Below, piece by piece: positions 8,799 through 16,996 of a stretch of DNA of 64,000 nt; position 1 is the stretch's first letter; every line of letters starts with the position of its first letter. The stretch lies in contig CABYED010000001.1 in assembly GCA_902517815.1 (NCBI GenBank), positions 298,169-362,168 on the forward strand, written 5' to 3'. Both the position numbers and the translations under genes were made by a program. The DNA is from an uncultured SAR116 cluster alpha proteobacterium. Lineage in GTDB: Bacteria > Pseudomonadota > Alphaproteobacteria > Puniceispirillales > Marisalimonadaceae. A model generated the notes under the pieces. That model saw only the letters and a list, made by a program, of their open reading frames with translations, made no database searches and had not been told where the DNA came from.

Positions 8799-9119
8799 TT
8801 ATTCTACCTGGTTAAAATCATTAAGATCTAATTTAGGTGAATACTCAACTTCACATTCACCCTCGGTAAATGAGACTGATCCTCCCATTTCCTTTATATC
8901 CTGCCAAAATTGGTTAGTCCAATCAGCTCTTGTTTTATTTACATACTCTTTATTTTTAAAAAGGTGAAATATTTCTATTGAGTTCTCGGTAACATTTGTA
9001 AAAGCTCTTATTATCATGCCATCTTGAAACATATCAGTACTTTTACTCTTAAGAGCATTAATTATAGCTTCTTTTGCTAATTTATTTTGAAATTTAATAG
9101 ATCTTGTAACCGCCCACAT
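8799..9119 (-). CDS. Hypothetical protein, 106 aa; paralogue of the protein at 58304-58624
   Basis: Unknown small soluble protein. Shared features with its equally long paralogue 49 kb away are a V-x(3)-IK-x-QN-x-LAK-x-AI start, TEN-x(2)-EIFH-x-F in the middle, FW-x(2)-IK-x-MGG, and EG-x-CEVE near the end. The spacing of hydrophobic strands and amphipathic helices resembles small ferredoxin-like dimeric alpha/beta-barrel proteins (antibiotic biosynthesis monooxygenase or NIPSNAP type), but this is a guess from pattern. It lies downstream of the zinc alcohol dehydrogenase on the same strand? No: the dehydrogenase is its upstream neighbour in genome order on the same minus strand, separated by a short AT-repeat gap, so transcription of the two could be sequential. 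Confidence 0.65.
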   Translation of the reverse strand: MWAVTRSIKFQNKLAKEAIINALKSKSTDMFQDGMIIRAFTNVTENSIEIFHLFKNKEYVNKTRADWTNQFWQDIKEMGGSVSFTEGECEVEYSPKLDLNDFNQVE

Positions 9120-9172
9120 TTTTTTCTCCTAATAAATTATAACAAAATTAAATTAAATTAAATTGAATTGAA

Positions 9173-10312
9173 TTAACTCCAAGGCTTAATGACAATTTTT
9201 ATGGCATCGTCTATTCTCTCTCTCGCATATTTTAAAGCAGTAGGAAGATCAGCTAAATTAAAGGTATGAGTATGAACTAATTTTGCATCAAATCGTTTTT
9301 CTTTCATAAATTGCATAGCTCTATGAGTTGCACTTTTGCCTTCACCTCTTATTCCAAACATGTAAATATTATTAATAACCATATGTGGAATATTTATTTC
9401 AACAGGTTTATGAGGGAATGCAGCGAGACATATTTTACCTCCTCTATTAGTCATCATAATTGCATCATTCAAGGCTTCTTTTGATCCTGCACACTCAATT
9501 ACATAGTCAGCACCTTTTTCTCCAACAATGCTTTTTACACTTTGAACAATGTCTTTTTCATTTTTTACATTTAGTGTATGATCTGCTCCCAGTCTTTTAC
9601 CAATTTCTAATCTACTATCTCTTGTACCAATTAAGATTACTGGCCCTGCACCCAAAGCTTTAGCTACAGCAACACCTAATAAACCAATAGGTCCAGGACC
9701 TATTACAACTAAACTTTCACCAGCAATTAATCCTCCTAGTTCAGTGAGACCATACATTGTTGTTCCTGCTGTAACTACTAAAGTTGCTTCTTCATCAGTC
9801 ATACTGTATGGAACTTTTATGAGTGTGTTTATATTATTTACAGCATATTGTTTGAAACCACCATCTGTGGTAAAACCATTTGCTCTATGACCTTTATTAA
9901 CGTTTCCATAGTTTAGTCCATAATTATGACATGAGGTATACATTCCCATCCTACATCTTTTGCATTGTCCACAACCAGAATGAATTTCTACTGTTACCCT
10001 GTCACCAATTTCAAATTCATCTACCGATGGACCTAATGCTACAACAGTTCCCATGTACTCATGTCCAGGTGTAAAATTTTTATTAAATGGTAAACCACCC
10101 TCTATTAAGGCTGGTGGACCATGACTGATGACATCGAGATCTGTCGCACAGATTGCCACCGCATCAATTTTAATAAGCACTTCTGCTTTACCTGGCATAA
10201 CAATAGGCTTTTCAATTAAAGACAGTTCGTCTGGATCTCCTAAAACACATGCTTTCATTGTTTCTGGTATTGGATATTTTACTGAAGTCTTTCCGTTAAA
10301 TTCAATTGACAT
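9173..10312 (-). CDS. Zinc-dependent alcohol dehydrogenase, MDR superfamily
   Basis: Medium-chain dehydrogenase/reductase that oxidises an alcohol or polyol with NAD(P). Seen: ICATDLD near residue 55 (catalytic Zn Cys), GHEYMGTVVALG (catalytic Zn His and Glu), the structural-zinc cluster SGCGQCKRCRMGMYTSC with four Cys, and the Rossmann motif GPGPIGLLGV near 195. The ORF track begins 11 codons earlier, but the internal ATG (MSIEFNGKTS) has AAGAGG at ideal spacing and a family-like N-terminus, so that start is used. The overall pattern is closest to threonine or sorbitol dehydrogenase-like enzymes; substrate not determinable. Confidence 0.87.
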   Translation of the reverse strand: MSIEFNGKTSVKYPIPETMKACVLGDPDELSLIEKPIVMPGKAEVLIKIDAVAICATDLDVISHGPPALIEGGLPFNKNFTPGHEYMGTVVALGPSVDEFEIGDRVTVEIHSGCGQCKRCRMGMYTSCHNYGLNYGNVNKGHRANGFTTDGGFKQYAVNNINTLIKVPYSMTDEEATLVVTAGTTMYGLTELGGLIAGESLVVIGPGPIGLLGVAVAKALGAGPVILIGTRDSRLEIGKRLGADHTLNVKNEKDIVQSVKSIVGEKGADYVIECAGSKEALNDAIMMTNRGGKICLAAFPHKPVEINIPHMVINNIYMFGIRGEGKSATHRAMQFMKEKRFDAKLVHTHTFNLADLPTALKYARERIDDAIKIVIKPWS

Positions 10313-10376
10313 TATTAAACCTCTTGTAGATCTTAATAAATCCATTAAATAAAAGATTTGTCAAAAAGTTTATATA

Positions 10377-11249
10377 TTAAATATTGTGTTTAATTTTATA
10401 TTCACGCCATGTTGTAAAAAGTCCTGATCCTATAACTACCAACGCACCTACAATAATCATTAGATCTATACTTTCAGAAAAAATTGTTACACCAATAATT
10501 GATCCAAATACTAATTGAAGATAAGAAAAAGGTTGTACAACCGAAGCTTCTGCCACTTGTAATGTTTTTACCATCATATAATGAGAACCTGCACTTAATA
10601 TACACATTAAAAGAAGCCATAAATAATCTTCTTTTAATATATTATCCCAAATAAAAAGACTTATTAAACTCATTGTTACCGTGCCACCAATACCCGTCCA
10701 AAAAAAACTTGTTATTGCTGTATCAGATCTGGAAACATATCTAGTTAAAATAAGATAAACAGCAAACATTATAGCTCCAACTATTGCAAAGATAGACCCT
10801 TCTGTAATTACATTTGTGTTTGGTCTTAAAATAATGATTACGCCAATGAAACCTGTAAAAATTGCCATCCACCTCCTCCAGCCAAATCTTTCACCAAGAA
10901 ACGGAACTGATAAACCTGCAACTATCAATGGGTAACATGCAATAATTGCATGTGTCTCAACTAACCCCAACAAAGTGAAGGTATAAACAACTAAGCAATT
11001 ATTTAGAGAAAGAATTACACCTCTAGAGAATTGAATATAAGGTTGCTTTGTATTTAAAATATCTGATATACGATTTTTTATAAATAAACATGTAACCATC
11101 ATTACAAATGCTATAAACCAATAACGCATTGTAACAAGTGTAAAAACATTATTCTTTTCAGCTAAATATCTAGAAACCCCATCCATGCTTGAAAACATAA
11201 ACGTAGTAATAACCATAAGGGTAATTCCAAAAAGAACATTATTTTGCAT
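10377..11249 (-). CDS. EamA/DMT family transporter
   Basis: Ten-helix drug/metabolite exporter with two EamA repeats. The 290-aa protein is hydrophobic throughout. The first repeat opens with FGITLMVITTFMFSSMDGVSRY and ends with the family-typical ETHAIIACYPLIVAGLSVPFLGE and IGVIIILRP; the second repeat ends with EASVVQPFSYLQLVFGSIIG and a final short basic tail. The E-x(n)-P-L-x(n)-L-G-E pattern at the end of each repeat is diagnostic of the family. Substrate unknown. It is downstream of a DapA-like gene on the same strand but separated by a clear terminator, so it is probably a separate transcript. Confidence 0.87.
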   Translation of the reverse strand: MQNNVLFGITLMVITTFMFSSMDGVSRYLAEKNNVFTLVTMRYWFIAFVMMVTCLFIKNRISDILNTKQPYIQFSRGVILSLNNCLVVYTFTLLGLVETHAIIACYPLIVAGLSVPFLGERFGWRRWMAIFTGFIGVIIILRPNTNVITEGSIFAIVGAIMFAVYLILTRYVSRSDTAITSFFWTGIGGTVTMSLISLFIWDNILKEDYLWLLLMCILSAGSHYMMVKTLQVAEASVVQPFSYLQLVFGSIIGVTIFSESIDLMIIVGALVVIGSGLFTTWREYKIKHNI

Positions 11250-11305
11250 AAATAACTCGATATGAAAATCAGAATTACTGTATATTGTTAATAGAAATTT
11301 ATAAC

Positions 11306-11338
11306 AACAAAAAAATAGAGACGCTTCGGTCTCTATTT
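11306..11338 (-). terminator. Intrinsic terminator downstream of the DapA-like gene
   Basis: A perfect 10-bp inverted repeat AAATAGAGAC / GTCTCTATTT (11313-11322 and 11329-11338) with a six-base GCTTCG loop. Read on the minus strand the hairpin is followed by a T-run (the A-run at 11306-11312), so it ends transcription coming from the DapA-like gene. Confidence 0.85.
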
Positions 11339-11400
11339 AAATAAGGAGGAATATATAATAATTACTTTGTAAATTATTAAACGACTTAATAAAAAAAAGT

Positions 11401-12324
11401 TTAGTTATTTATTAATTGGTTTTGTAATTCCAGTATTTCGCTTATATGTAAACTAACTTCATTCAACTGAAATTGATCGAAATTCTTAATTGGTTCTCGA
11501 CAGATGCTGGTACTAAAAATTCCTTCTTCAACTCTTAACATTTTTGAAAATTTGATAGATATATCTATGTGCTGGTGAGTAAAAGATACAATTGGTAAAA
11601 TTTGAGAAAATAATCTTCTAGAGTCTTCTATTTTATTTTCTAAATATAAATTATAGATTTTGTTGTAAATAACCTCCATAGTAGAAGGAATTAGGGCATG
11701 TACCCCTCTATTCAAAGCTTCAATCATACCCATAATTGCCCATCCGCCACTCAGATGTAACTGGTTGTTAGTAATGTTGAAAACTCTTGTATATTTTGGA
11801 CCAGAATTAAGAACTTCAATTTTCAAACTTTTAAATTTTTTAACGTTTTTATTTAATAAAATTATATCTTCATCACTCATTCCATAACCTGTCCATGACA
11901 AATCTTGTATCATAAGATTGTCAGGTCCAACTTCAGCGATTTCATAAAAGCATTGCACTAATTCATCACCAAAAATATTTTCAGGTGCTTGACATAATAT
12001 CCAATCAGCCCCTAATTCTTTTGCATTTTTGGATAACTCAATTCTTTCAATTTGATTTTTTGCAGTGCAACTTATAATGATTGGAATTCTATTATTATTA
12101 TAAGTTACACATTCATTTAATAGAATTTTTTTCTCATCAAAGGATAGACTTCCATTTTCTCCGGCAACAGCGCCTACAAGCATACCAGCACATCCAGTTG
12201 TTACAGTATGATCAATCAGTTTCCTTAAGCTAACTATATCAATTTTGTTTTTTTCATTAAAAGGCGTGTGCAAACTAGGAATAATTCCTAGCATTTTAGA
12301 AATATCTTTTTTTTCTCTAGCCAA
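11401..12324 (-). CDS. DapA/NanA family (dihydrodipicolinate synthase-like) aldolase/lyase
   Basis: A TIM-barrel class I aldolase of the DHDPS/N-acetylneuraminate lyase family. Seen: IIPSLHTPFNEKNKIDIVSLRKLIDH at the start, GCAGMLVGAVAGENGSLSFDE (the pyruvate-binding G-x(4)-E region, with AGENGSLS in place of the usual GTTGE), and the probable Schiff-base lysine in SLKIEVLNSGPK near residue 160. The usual Tyr of the second strand (Y-N-x-P) is not obvious, as the strand reads LMIQDLSW, so it is unlikely to be the true lysine-biosynthesis DapA. The length of 307 aa is normal. It overlaps the CsaA-like gene by 8 bases and is probably translated with it. Confidence 0.75.
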   Translation of the reverse strand: MAREKKDISKMLGIIPSLHTPFNEKNKIDIVSLRKLIDHTVTTGCAGMLVGAVAGENGSLSFDEKKILLNECVTYNNNRIPIIISCTAKNQIERIELSKNAKELGADWILCQAPENIFGDELVQCFYEIAEVGPDNLMIQDLSWTGYGMSDEDIILLNKNVKKFKSLKIEVLNSGPKYTRVFNITNNQLHLSGGWAIMGMIEALNRGVHALIPSTMEVIYNKIYNLYLENKIEDSRRLFSQILPIVSFTHQHIDISIKFSKMLRVEEGIFSTSICREPIKNFDQFQLNEVSLHISEILELQNQLINN

Positions 12325-12664
12325 TTAATGTACCATTTTCAAGTTTAATATCTGGCCGAAGCAAATGAACAACTTCACCTGAGATTGCGCCAAGTATAAG
12401 TACTTCAGAAGTAAAACCAGCAATTTTTTTGGAAGGCAAGTTGCAAACAGCCACAACTTGTCTATTTATTAATTCTTGTAATGAATAATTAGTAATCTGA
12501 GCTGAAGTTTGTTTTACCCCAATGGTTTTCCCAAAATCAATTTTTAAAATATATGCAGGTTTTTTTGCTTTTACATTCTGAGAGGCTTCTAAAATTGTCC
12601 CTAAAACAAGATTTAACTTTGTAAAGTCATTAATAGAAATTTGATCTTTATTTATTTTATCCAT
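12317..12664 (-). CDS. tRNA-binding domain protein (CsaA/YgjH-like)
   Basis: A 115-aa OB-fold protein related to the C-terminal domain of methionyl-tRNA synthetase and to CsaA, reported as a secretion-related chaperone in Bacillus. Seen: LNLVLGTILEASQNVKAKKPAYILKIDFG, which matches the start of the family (V-G-x-I-x-x-A-x-x-x-x-x-x-x-K-P-x-x-x-L-x-V-x-x-G), then QITNYSLQELINRQVVAVCNLPSKKIAGF and SEVLILGA. The last part ends with the usual LRPD. It precedes the DapA-like gene with an 8-base overlap; the functional link is not clear. Confidence 0.87.
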   Translation of the reverse strand: MDKINKDQISINDFTKLNLVLGTILEASQNVKAKKPAYILKIDFGKTIGVKQTSAQITNYSLQELINRQVVAVCNLPSKKIAGFTSEVLILGAISGEVVHLLRPDIKLENGTLIG

Positions 12665-12696
12665 AATTTTTATTTTACTAAACTTATCTTTTCAAT

Positions 12697-13065
12697 TTAA
12701 TTTTTTTGGTCATTATTCCCAATACATTTTAAAATTTTATTTTTTGTAAATATTTCATTATAATTGTCATTTATTGATCTTAAATTAGCATTGAATGACA
12801 ATGATTTATCTTTAATTATAAATACATAATTTAGTATTGGATTTTCTTTTGCCGAAACCTTACTAATAGCCATTAATGCAATTTCAGAATTTTCTACTAT
12901 CTTGTATTCTAACGGTTCACCGTTTTGATCTTCATATTTTACAGAATCACCATCTATAGTCATTTTAGACAAGTCGCCATGTTTTTTATCTATGCATGAG
13001 TATTCAAGAGCATAACTACTATGTGAGGCGAACATTAAAAAAAGTATATAATATAAAGTTCTCAT
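12697..13065 (-). CDS. Hypothetical secreted protein, 122 aa
   Basis: Unknown protein with an N-terminal signal peptide (MRTLYYILFLMFASHSSYALE, cleavage probably after SYA) and a mature part of about 100 residues rich in Lys, Asp and Asn. Two Cys (one after the signal in YSCIDKK, one near the C-terminus in LKCIGN) could form a disulphide. No family recognised. A periplasmic location is inferred from the signal peptide. Confidence 0.6.
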   Translation of the reverse strand: MRTLYYILFLMFASHSSYALEYSCIDKKHGDLSKMTIDGDSVKYEDQNGEPLEYKIVENSEIALMAISKVSAKENPILNYVFIIKDKSLSFNANLRSINDNYNEIFTKNKILKCIGNNDQKN

Positions 13066-13164
13066 TAGACTTCCATATTGAAACTGTATTAGTACAAAAT
13101 ATTTTAAATTATTAAAAAATGTCCTATTATATTTTTTAACTAAATTTACAAAAATTTAAAAAAA

Positions 13165-13302
13165 ATGAATAGAAAAAATTTATTATTATTTGTCTTTTGG
13201 GGATTGGCTTTTATAGTAATTACCTGGTCACTACCTTTTTTAGCTAGAGAAAATCAGATTTTCAATAATATCTTATCCTACTGTATATCAATTATAAAAT
13301 GA
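13165..13302 (+). CDS. Possible 45-aa single-pass membrane protein (not in ORF track)
   Basis: A short frame with ATG at 13165 and TGA at 13300 encodes a basic start (MNRKN), one strongly hydrophobic segment (LLLFVFWGLAFIVITWSLPFL) and a short tail. It lies on the same strand 56 bases upstream of the SCO1 gene. The charge and hydrophobic pattern look like a real membrane anchor, but a ribosome-binding site is weak and no homologue is recognised. It could be a small subunit linked to copper or oxidase assembly, or a remnant. Confidence 0.35.
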   Translation: MNRKNLLLFVFWGLAFIVITWSLPFLARENQIFNNILSYCISIIK

Positions 13303-13358
13303 CAAACTTCTATAAAAATGTAAAAACATTAATTTTAAAATTATGAAACTGATTTCTA

Positions 13359-13967
13359 ATGAATTTAGCAAAAAAAAAATTAATTTTACTTTCATCAATA
13401 ATTTTTTCTTTCGTTATTATTTTAATTATGACTTTTCTTTTTGCAGAATACCTATCACGTAAAAATGCTCCAGAAAAATTATCAGAAATAATCAGCAAAG
13501 TTAATTTAATTGATCATAATGGACAAGCTTTTAAAAGTACTACACTTAAAAATAAACCTTCTTTATTATTTTTTGGGTTCACTAATTGCCCAGAGATTTG
13601 TCCTACAACACTCGCCGATTTATCACAAATTACAAAAGAAGTTACATCGAACGATGATTCAATAAATATAATTTTTGTAACTTTAGATCCAAAAAGAGAT
13701 AATAAAGAACATCTTAAAGATTATATTCAATATTTTGATGATAATATTATTGGTGTAACAGGCAATAAAATTGAAATAAAAGAATTTGCAGATAATTGGG
13801 GAGTATTTTATGATACTGTCAAAACTACAAATAGTAATTATACTCTTAACCATACGGCAACCGTATTCATGATTGATGCCTTAGGCAATTTTAGAGGAAC
13901 AATAGCCTGGGGTGAAAATGAATCTTCTATAATTCAAAAAATTAATAATTTAAGAAAAACTAATTAA
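13359..13967 (+). CDS. SCO1/SenC family copper chaperone
   Basis: Membrane-anchored, periplasm-facing thioredoxin-fold protein that delivers copper to cytochrome oxidase or protects against oxidative stress. Seen: an N-terminal anchor (LILLSSIIFSFVIILIMTFLF), the core GFTNCPEICPTTL with the copper-binding C-x3-C, FVTLDPKRD, and the third ligand His in YTLNHTATVFMID. The 202-aa length is normal. The 3' end overlaps the convergent ModA-like gene by 8 bases. Other copper proteins in the window are a pseudoazurin (16.4 kb) and the multicopper oxidase operon (33-35.5 kb). Confidence 0.93.
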   Translation: MNLAKKKLILLSSIIFSFVIILIMTFLFAEYLSRKNAPEKLSEIISKVNLIDHNGQAFKSTTLKNKPSLLFFGFTNCPEICPTTLADLSQITKEVTSNDDSINIIFVTLDPKRDNKEHLKDYIQYFDDNIIGVTGNKIEIKEFADNWGVFYDTVKTTNSNYTLNHTATVFMIDALGNFRGTIAWGENESSIIQKINNLRKTN

Positions 13968-14739
13968 CAATATAACCTAAACCGATCAATTTATTCTTTA
14001 CCTTCTTTGAAGATAAAAATTTTAAGAAAATTTTTGCCTCTGGTTTTTTTTCTCCATATTTTAGTAAAATTGCATCTTGATTTATAGGTGAATATAAATC
14101 CTGAGGTATATCCCACACTTTCCCTTTTTTATTTTTAATAATAAAATCAGATTTCGCTATAAAGCCTATATCTAAATTACCATAATAATTCATGAGAAAA
14201 ACTTGATTGACATTTTTACTAAAAATAATTTTTTTTTCTAATCTATTGAAAACTTTGAGCGATTTTAAAACTTCTTTAGCAGCCACGCCATAGGGTACAT
14301 ATTTGGGATTTCCTATCCCAACATATTTAATTTTTTCTGATAAAATTATATTTGGAAATGTTAAATCAAAAAGATCTTTGTTTGCGCTAAACAAAAGTAA
14401 CTTTCCAGTTGCGTAAGTAAATCTTGATCCTTTAACTCCTTTAGCTGTATTTTCGAGTTTTTTTGGAAAGTCTTGATTAGCTGAAAGAAAAATATCTAAT
14501 GGTGCCCCATTCATTATCTGAGAATATAAACTTCCACTTGAACCACTTGATAGATAAATTTTAGTCTTATTTTCATTCTCAAAATTTTGCTTTATAAAAT
14601 TCATAGGCATTAAAAAATTTGAAGCCACACCTATACGAATCTCTTTAGCATACGAATGTCTGCAAAGAAAAATTACTAAAAAAATTAAAATATATAAAAC
14701 TGTAATGAATGTCTTTATTGTTTTAAGTACTAAATACAT
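13960..14739 (-). CDS. modA: ModA-like molybdate ABC transporter substrate-binding protein
   Basis: Periplasmic oxyanion-binding protein, related to molybdate-binding ModA. Seen: a hydrophobic signal segment ending near YAKE, IRIGVASNFLMPMNFIKQNF, the oxyanion-binding SSGSSGSLYSQIMNGAPLDIFLSA (G-S-S-G plus G-A-P-x-D-x-F-x-S-A, typical of ModA), and VNQVFLMNYYGNLDIGFI late in the protein. No modB or modC follows, so partners must lie elsewhere. The next genes on this strand are a small membrane protein and a MOSC-domain protein, which supports a molybdenum theme. The anion could also be tungstate. Confidence 0.85.
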   Translation of the reverse strand: MYLVLKTIKTFITVLYILIFLVIFLCRHSYAKEIRIGVASNFLMPMNFIKQNFENENKTKIYLSSGSSGSLYSQIMNGAPLDIFLSANQDFPKKLENTAKGVKGSRFTYATGKLLLFSANKDLFDLTFPNIILSEKIKYVGIGNPKYVPYGVAAKEVLKSLKVFNRLEKKIIFSKNVNQVFLMNYYGNLDIGFIAKSDFIIKNKKGKVWDIPQDLYSPINQDAILLKYGEKKPEAKIFLKFLSSKKVKNKLIGLGYIVN

Positions 14740-14743
14740 TAAC

Positions 14744-15007
14744 TTAATTAAATAGTGAAATTACATAGTAAAAGATAAATATCAGTATTGATAATGACAA
14801 AATAAAAATTATTAAGATTGTTTGAACATAATCTTGTATTAAAACAGTAACAAACTGTTTTGTTTCTTTGTATCCAAAGAATATCAAGCAAAATATAACC
14901 GAAATTGGGAATGTTACAAAAAATAGGGTTGAATAAAACCAAAACTTAAAGAACCCCATTTCTTTAAATTTATTTTTGTGCTGCGTTGAACTGATTTCAT
15001 ACCTCAT
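14744..15007 (-). CDS. Small membrane protein, unknown (87 aa)
   Basis: A short protein with two hydrophobic segments: FKFWFYSTLFFVTFPISVIFCLIFFGY and TILIIFILSLSILIFIFYYVISLF. A basic N-terminus precedes them. No family is recognised. It lies between the MOSC-domain gene and the ModA-like gene on the same strand with gaps of about 12 and 4 bases, so it is almost certainly cotranscribed. It is too small for a ModB permease, though a helper role in anion uptake is conceivable from position alone. Confidence 0.6.
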   Translation of the reverse strand: MRYEISSTQHKNKFKEMGFFKFWFYSTLFFVTFPISVIFCLIFFGYKETKQFVTVLIQDYVQTILIIFILSLSILIFIFYYVISLFN

Positions 15008-15019
15008 AAAAAATAAAAA

Positions 15020-15799
15020 TTAATTTAAAGATAACTTGTCATTAACTGAGATAACTCCAGTTTTTTTAACCTTTGCATAAACTCCCAAATCTAAGTGACC
15101 AAAATGAGAGTTAATTTCATTTGGTATGTTAATATCCCTCAGGGCATTTTCTGGATTAACATTAGTTGCTGCACATCTTTGTGTTCTTTTAAAAACTTCT
15201 AAAATACAATCACCAATTTCAATTGTCTTACCAACCCAATTAAACTCCTTCCAAGGATCAATATTATCAATCAATAAATTTGCTCTAAATCTAGAAGGAT
15301 CAATATTTTTTCCAATTTTTTTTTCAAAATCAGAAATTGTGTTTAAGTTAATAATAGAAATAGCCTTTTCTGGAAGGTCTGAAAATGAATGTTTAAGATT
15401 TTTATCATTTTCATATTTTGTTCCTTGAACTAATCTTGGCTTGTTATTGCTACCTAAATCTAAATATTTCTGAAAAAAAACTTCAACTTTGTTAATATTG
15501 ATTTCGTTAACAAGAATTTCATCTAGAACTGTTTTCTTATCAAATCTTATAATTAGTCTCTTTGATTTACTAATAAACTCTGTACTTAATTTAGCCAATT
15601 TTTCTTCTTTGACTAAAGCTAGAAAATTTGTTTTTCTTAAATACACTGGATTTTTTTCATCAAATGAAACGTGTGATCTAGCAAATGCGTATTCACGGTC
15701 TCCAGACAAAACTTGATCTTTTTTTAATAAAGTTTCGTTTAAACTTTCACCAGAAAGACCTTTTATAGGGTATCTAAAAATTTTTTTTAGTATGGCCAT
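15020..15799 (-). CDS. MOSC domain-containing protein
   Basis: MOSC (molybdenum cofactor sulfurase C-terminal) proteins handle the molybdenum cofactor and reduce N-hydroxylated compounds or transfer sulfur. Seen: an N-terminal beta-barrel domain (IFRYPIKGLSGESL, with PVKGLSG-type signature, near residue 7), and the MOSC core with SRFRANLLIDN, PWKEFNWVGKTIEIG, and FKRTQRCAATNVNP, where the Cys is the conserved Moco/sulfur residue. The length is 259 aa. It heads a three-gene minus-strand group with a small membrane protein and ModA-like protein. Its substrate is not known. Confidence 0.88.
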   Translation of the reverse strand: MAILKKIFRYPIKGLSGESLNETLLKKDQVLSGDREYAFARSHVSFDEKNPVYLRKTNFLALVKEEKLAKLSTEFISKSKRLIIRFDKKTVLDEILVNEININKVEVFFQKYLDLGSNNKPRLVQGTKYENDKNLKHSFSDLPEKAISIINLNTISDFEKKIGKNIDPSRFRANLLIDNIDPWKEFNWVGKTIEIGDCILEVFKRTQRCAATNVNPENALRDINIPNEINSHFGHLDLGVYAKVKKTGVISVNDKLSLN

Positions 15800-15904
15800 A
15801 TTTTATGTTTTTAAACTAATCTATCGAATAATTAAATCGTAGATTATATTCAATAATTAATAAAATGTAGATTTTAAATTGAACAAAAAATATTTTTCAC
15901 ATTA

Positions 15905-16327
15905 TTATGAGGCAGTTTCAAACAAAACCTCAGGGTTTGACATTGTTTTAATTTCGAGAACATTCCCATTAGGATCTTCAACAAAAAATGTCTCTTGTTC
16001 AAACTTGGAGCCTATAAACCTTCTGTAAGGTTTATCAAAATAATTTATATCACTTGCTTCAATTCTTCTTTTTACTTCTTCAAAATCATTTTCTTCCAAA
16101 TGAACTCCAAAATGAGGCACACAAACATCACCCATATCAACATCATGTCTTTCTCTAAATTGTTTAGATTTGGTTTCATGCAACGTAAGTTCATTTCCCC
16201 AAAAATTAATATCGATCCATCGACCTTCTTCCTGATTTCCAGTTTTACATCCTAATATATCGCAATAAAATTTTAGAGCGGTTTTTATATTCCCAGCAGG
16301 TATAGCTAAATGAAAACAATTAGTCAT
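15905..16327 (-). CDS. VOC (glyoxalase/dioxygenase) family protein
   Basis: A 140-aa two-repeat vicinal oxygen chelate protein. Seen: HLAIPAGNIKTALKFYCDILGC at the start with the first His ligand, NELTLHETKSKQF, PHFGVHLEENDFEEVKRRIEASDI opening the second half, and FFVEDPNGNVLEIKTM with the canonical DPNGN and Glu ligand. These are consistent with a metal site made of His and Glu. Reaction unknown (lyase, dioxygenase or resistance protein). It stands alone on the minus strand. Confidence 0.85.
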   Translation of the reverse strand: MTNCFHLAIPAGNIKTALKFYCDILGCKTGNQEEGRWIDINFWGNELTLHETKSKQFRERHDVDMGDVCVPHFGVHLEENDFEEVKRRIEASDINYFDKPYRRFIGSKFEQETFFVEDPNGNVLEIKTMSNPEVLFETAS

Positions 16328-16443
16328 AAATATATCTCCTAATATACTAGATTTGAAGTTTCACAAAATATCAGTTTCATGGTTTTAAAAATATTAATTA
16401 AATTTATATATTATATTATTTGATAAGTATAAATAAGTCAAAA

Positions 16444-16881
16444 TCAGCTTATTGATTTTAAAAGACCTTTTAGTAGTTTTTTTGACTTCCCGTAAACCTT
16501 AACTTTTTTAATTTTATCTAAATTGCTTTTATTATTACCAACAATAACTAGACCTATCATACCCATAGCTTTGTGCGGTGTGCATTGATACAAATAAATA
16601 CCTGGCTTTGTAAATTTGAATTTAGCATCTTTACTGATTTTGGATTTATATTTAGAAACACCAGCTGGCATTCCTATAAATTCAACATTATGACCTTTAT
16701 CTACAGACTTCCAAGTAACTTCATCATTAACTTTAATTGAAATAACTTTCTCAGAATAAACCATTCTCTCTTTTCCAAGTTTATTTAACATCTCAATAGT
16801 AAAATTTTCTGCATTAGCAAAATTTGAGATTAATAGGAATAAAAGTGCTGTTGAAACAGAAACTAATTTAGCTATGAACAT
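16444..16881 (-). CDS. Pseudoazurin (blue copper protein)
   Basis: Periplasmic type 1 copper electron carrier, typically donating to nitrite reductase, N2O reductase or oxidases. Seen: signal peptide (LVSVSTALLFLLISNFANAE), the first copper ligand His in SVDKGHNVEFIGMPAGV, and the C-terminal ligand loop YLYQCTPHKAMGMIG giving Cys, His and Met as in pseudoazurin. The basic C-terminal tail (KVYGKSKKLLKGLLKS) is also typical. No denitrification genes are in the window; in organisms of this kind it may serve a copper oxidase or simply copper handling. Confidence 0.92.
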   Translation of the reverse strand: MFIAKLVSVSTALLFLLISNFANAENFTIEMLNKLGKERMVYSEKVISIKVNDEVTWKSVDKGHNVEFIGMPAGVSKYKSKISKDAKFKFTKPGIYLYQCTPHKAMGMIGLVIVGNNKSNLDKIKKVKVYGKSKKLLKGLLKSIS

Positions 16882-16996
16882 ATAATTTTTCCTTTTTCGT
16901 TTTATTTTTATATATGTATTGAGATCTAAAATTTAAACCCATATTATAACAAAGATTGAATTAAATAATTTATAATATTTTACATATAATTATTGA

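Noticed and set aside
9144-9176. AATTA/AATTG pentamer tract next to the alcohol dehydrogenase stop
   Set aside because: Short low-complexity AT repeat, expected in such a genome; not a CRISPR or functional repeat.
14748-14942. 64-aa minus-strand ORF
   Set aside because: Alternative frame of the 87-aa membrane protein; the latter has better composition and spacing.
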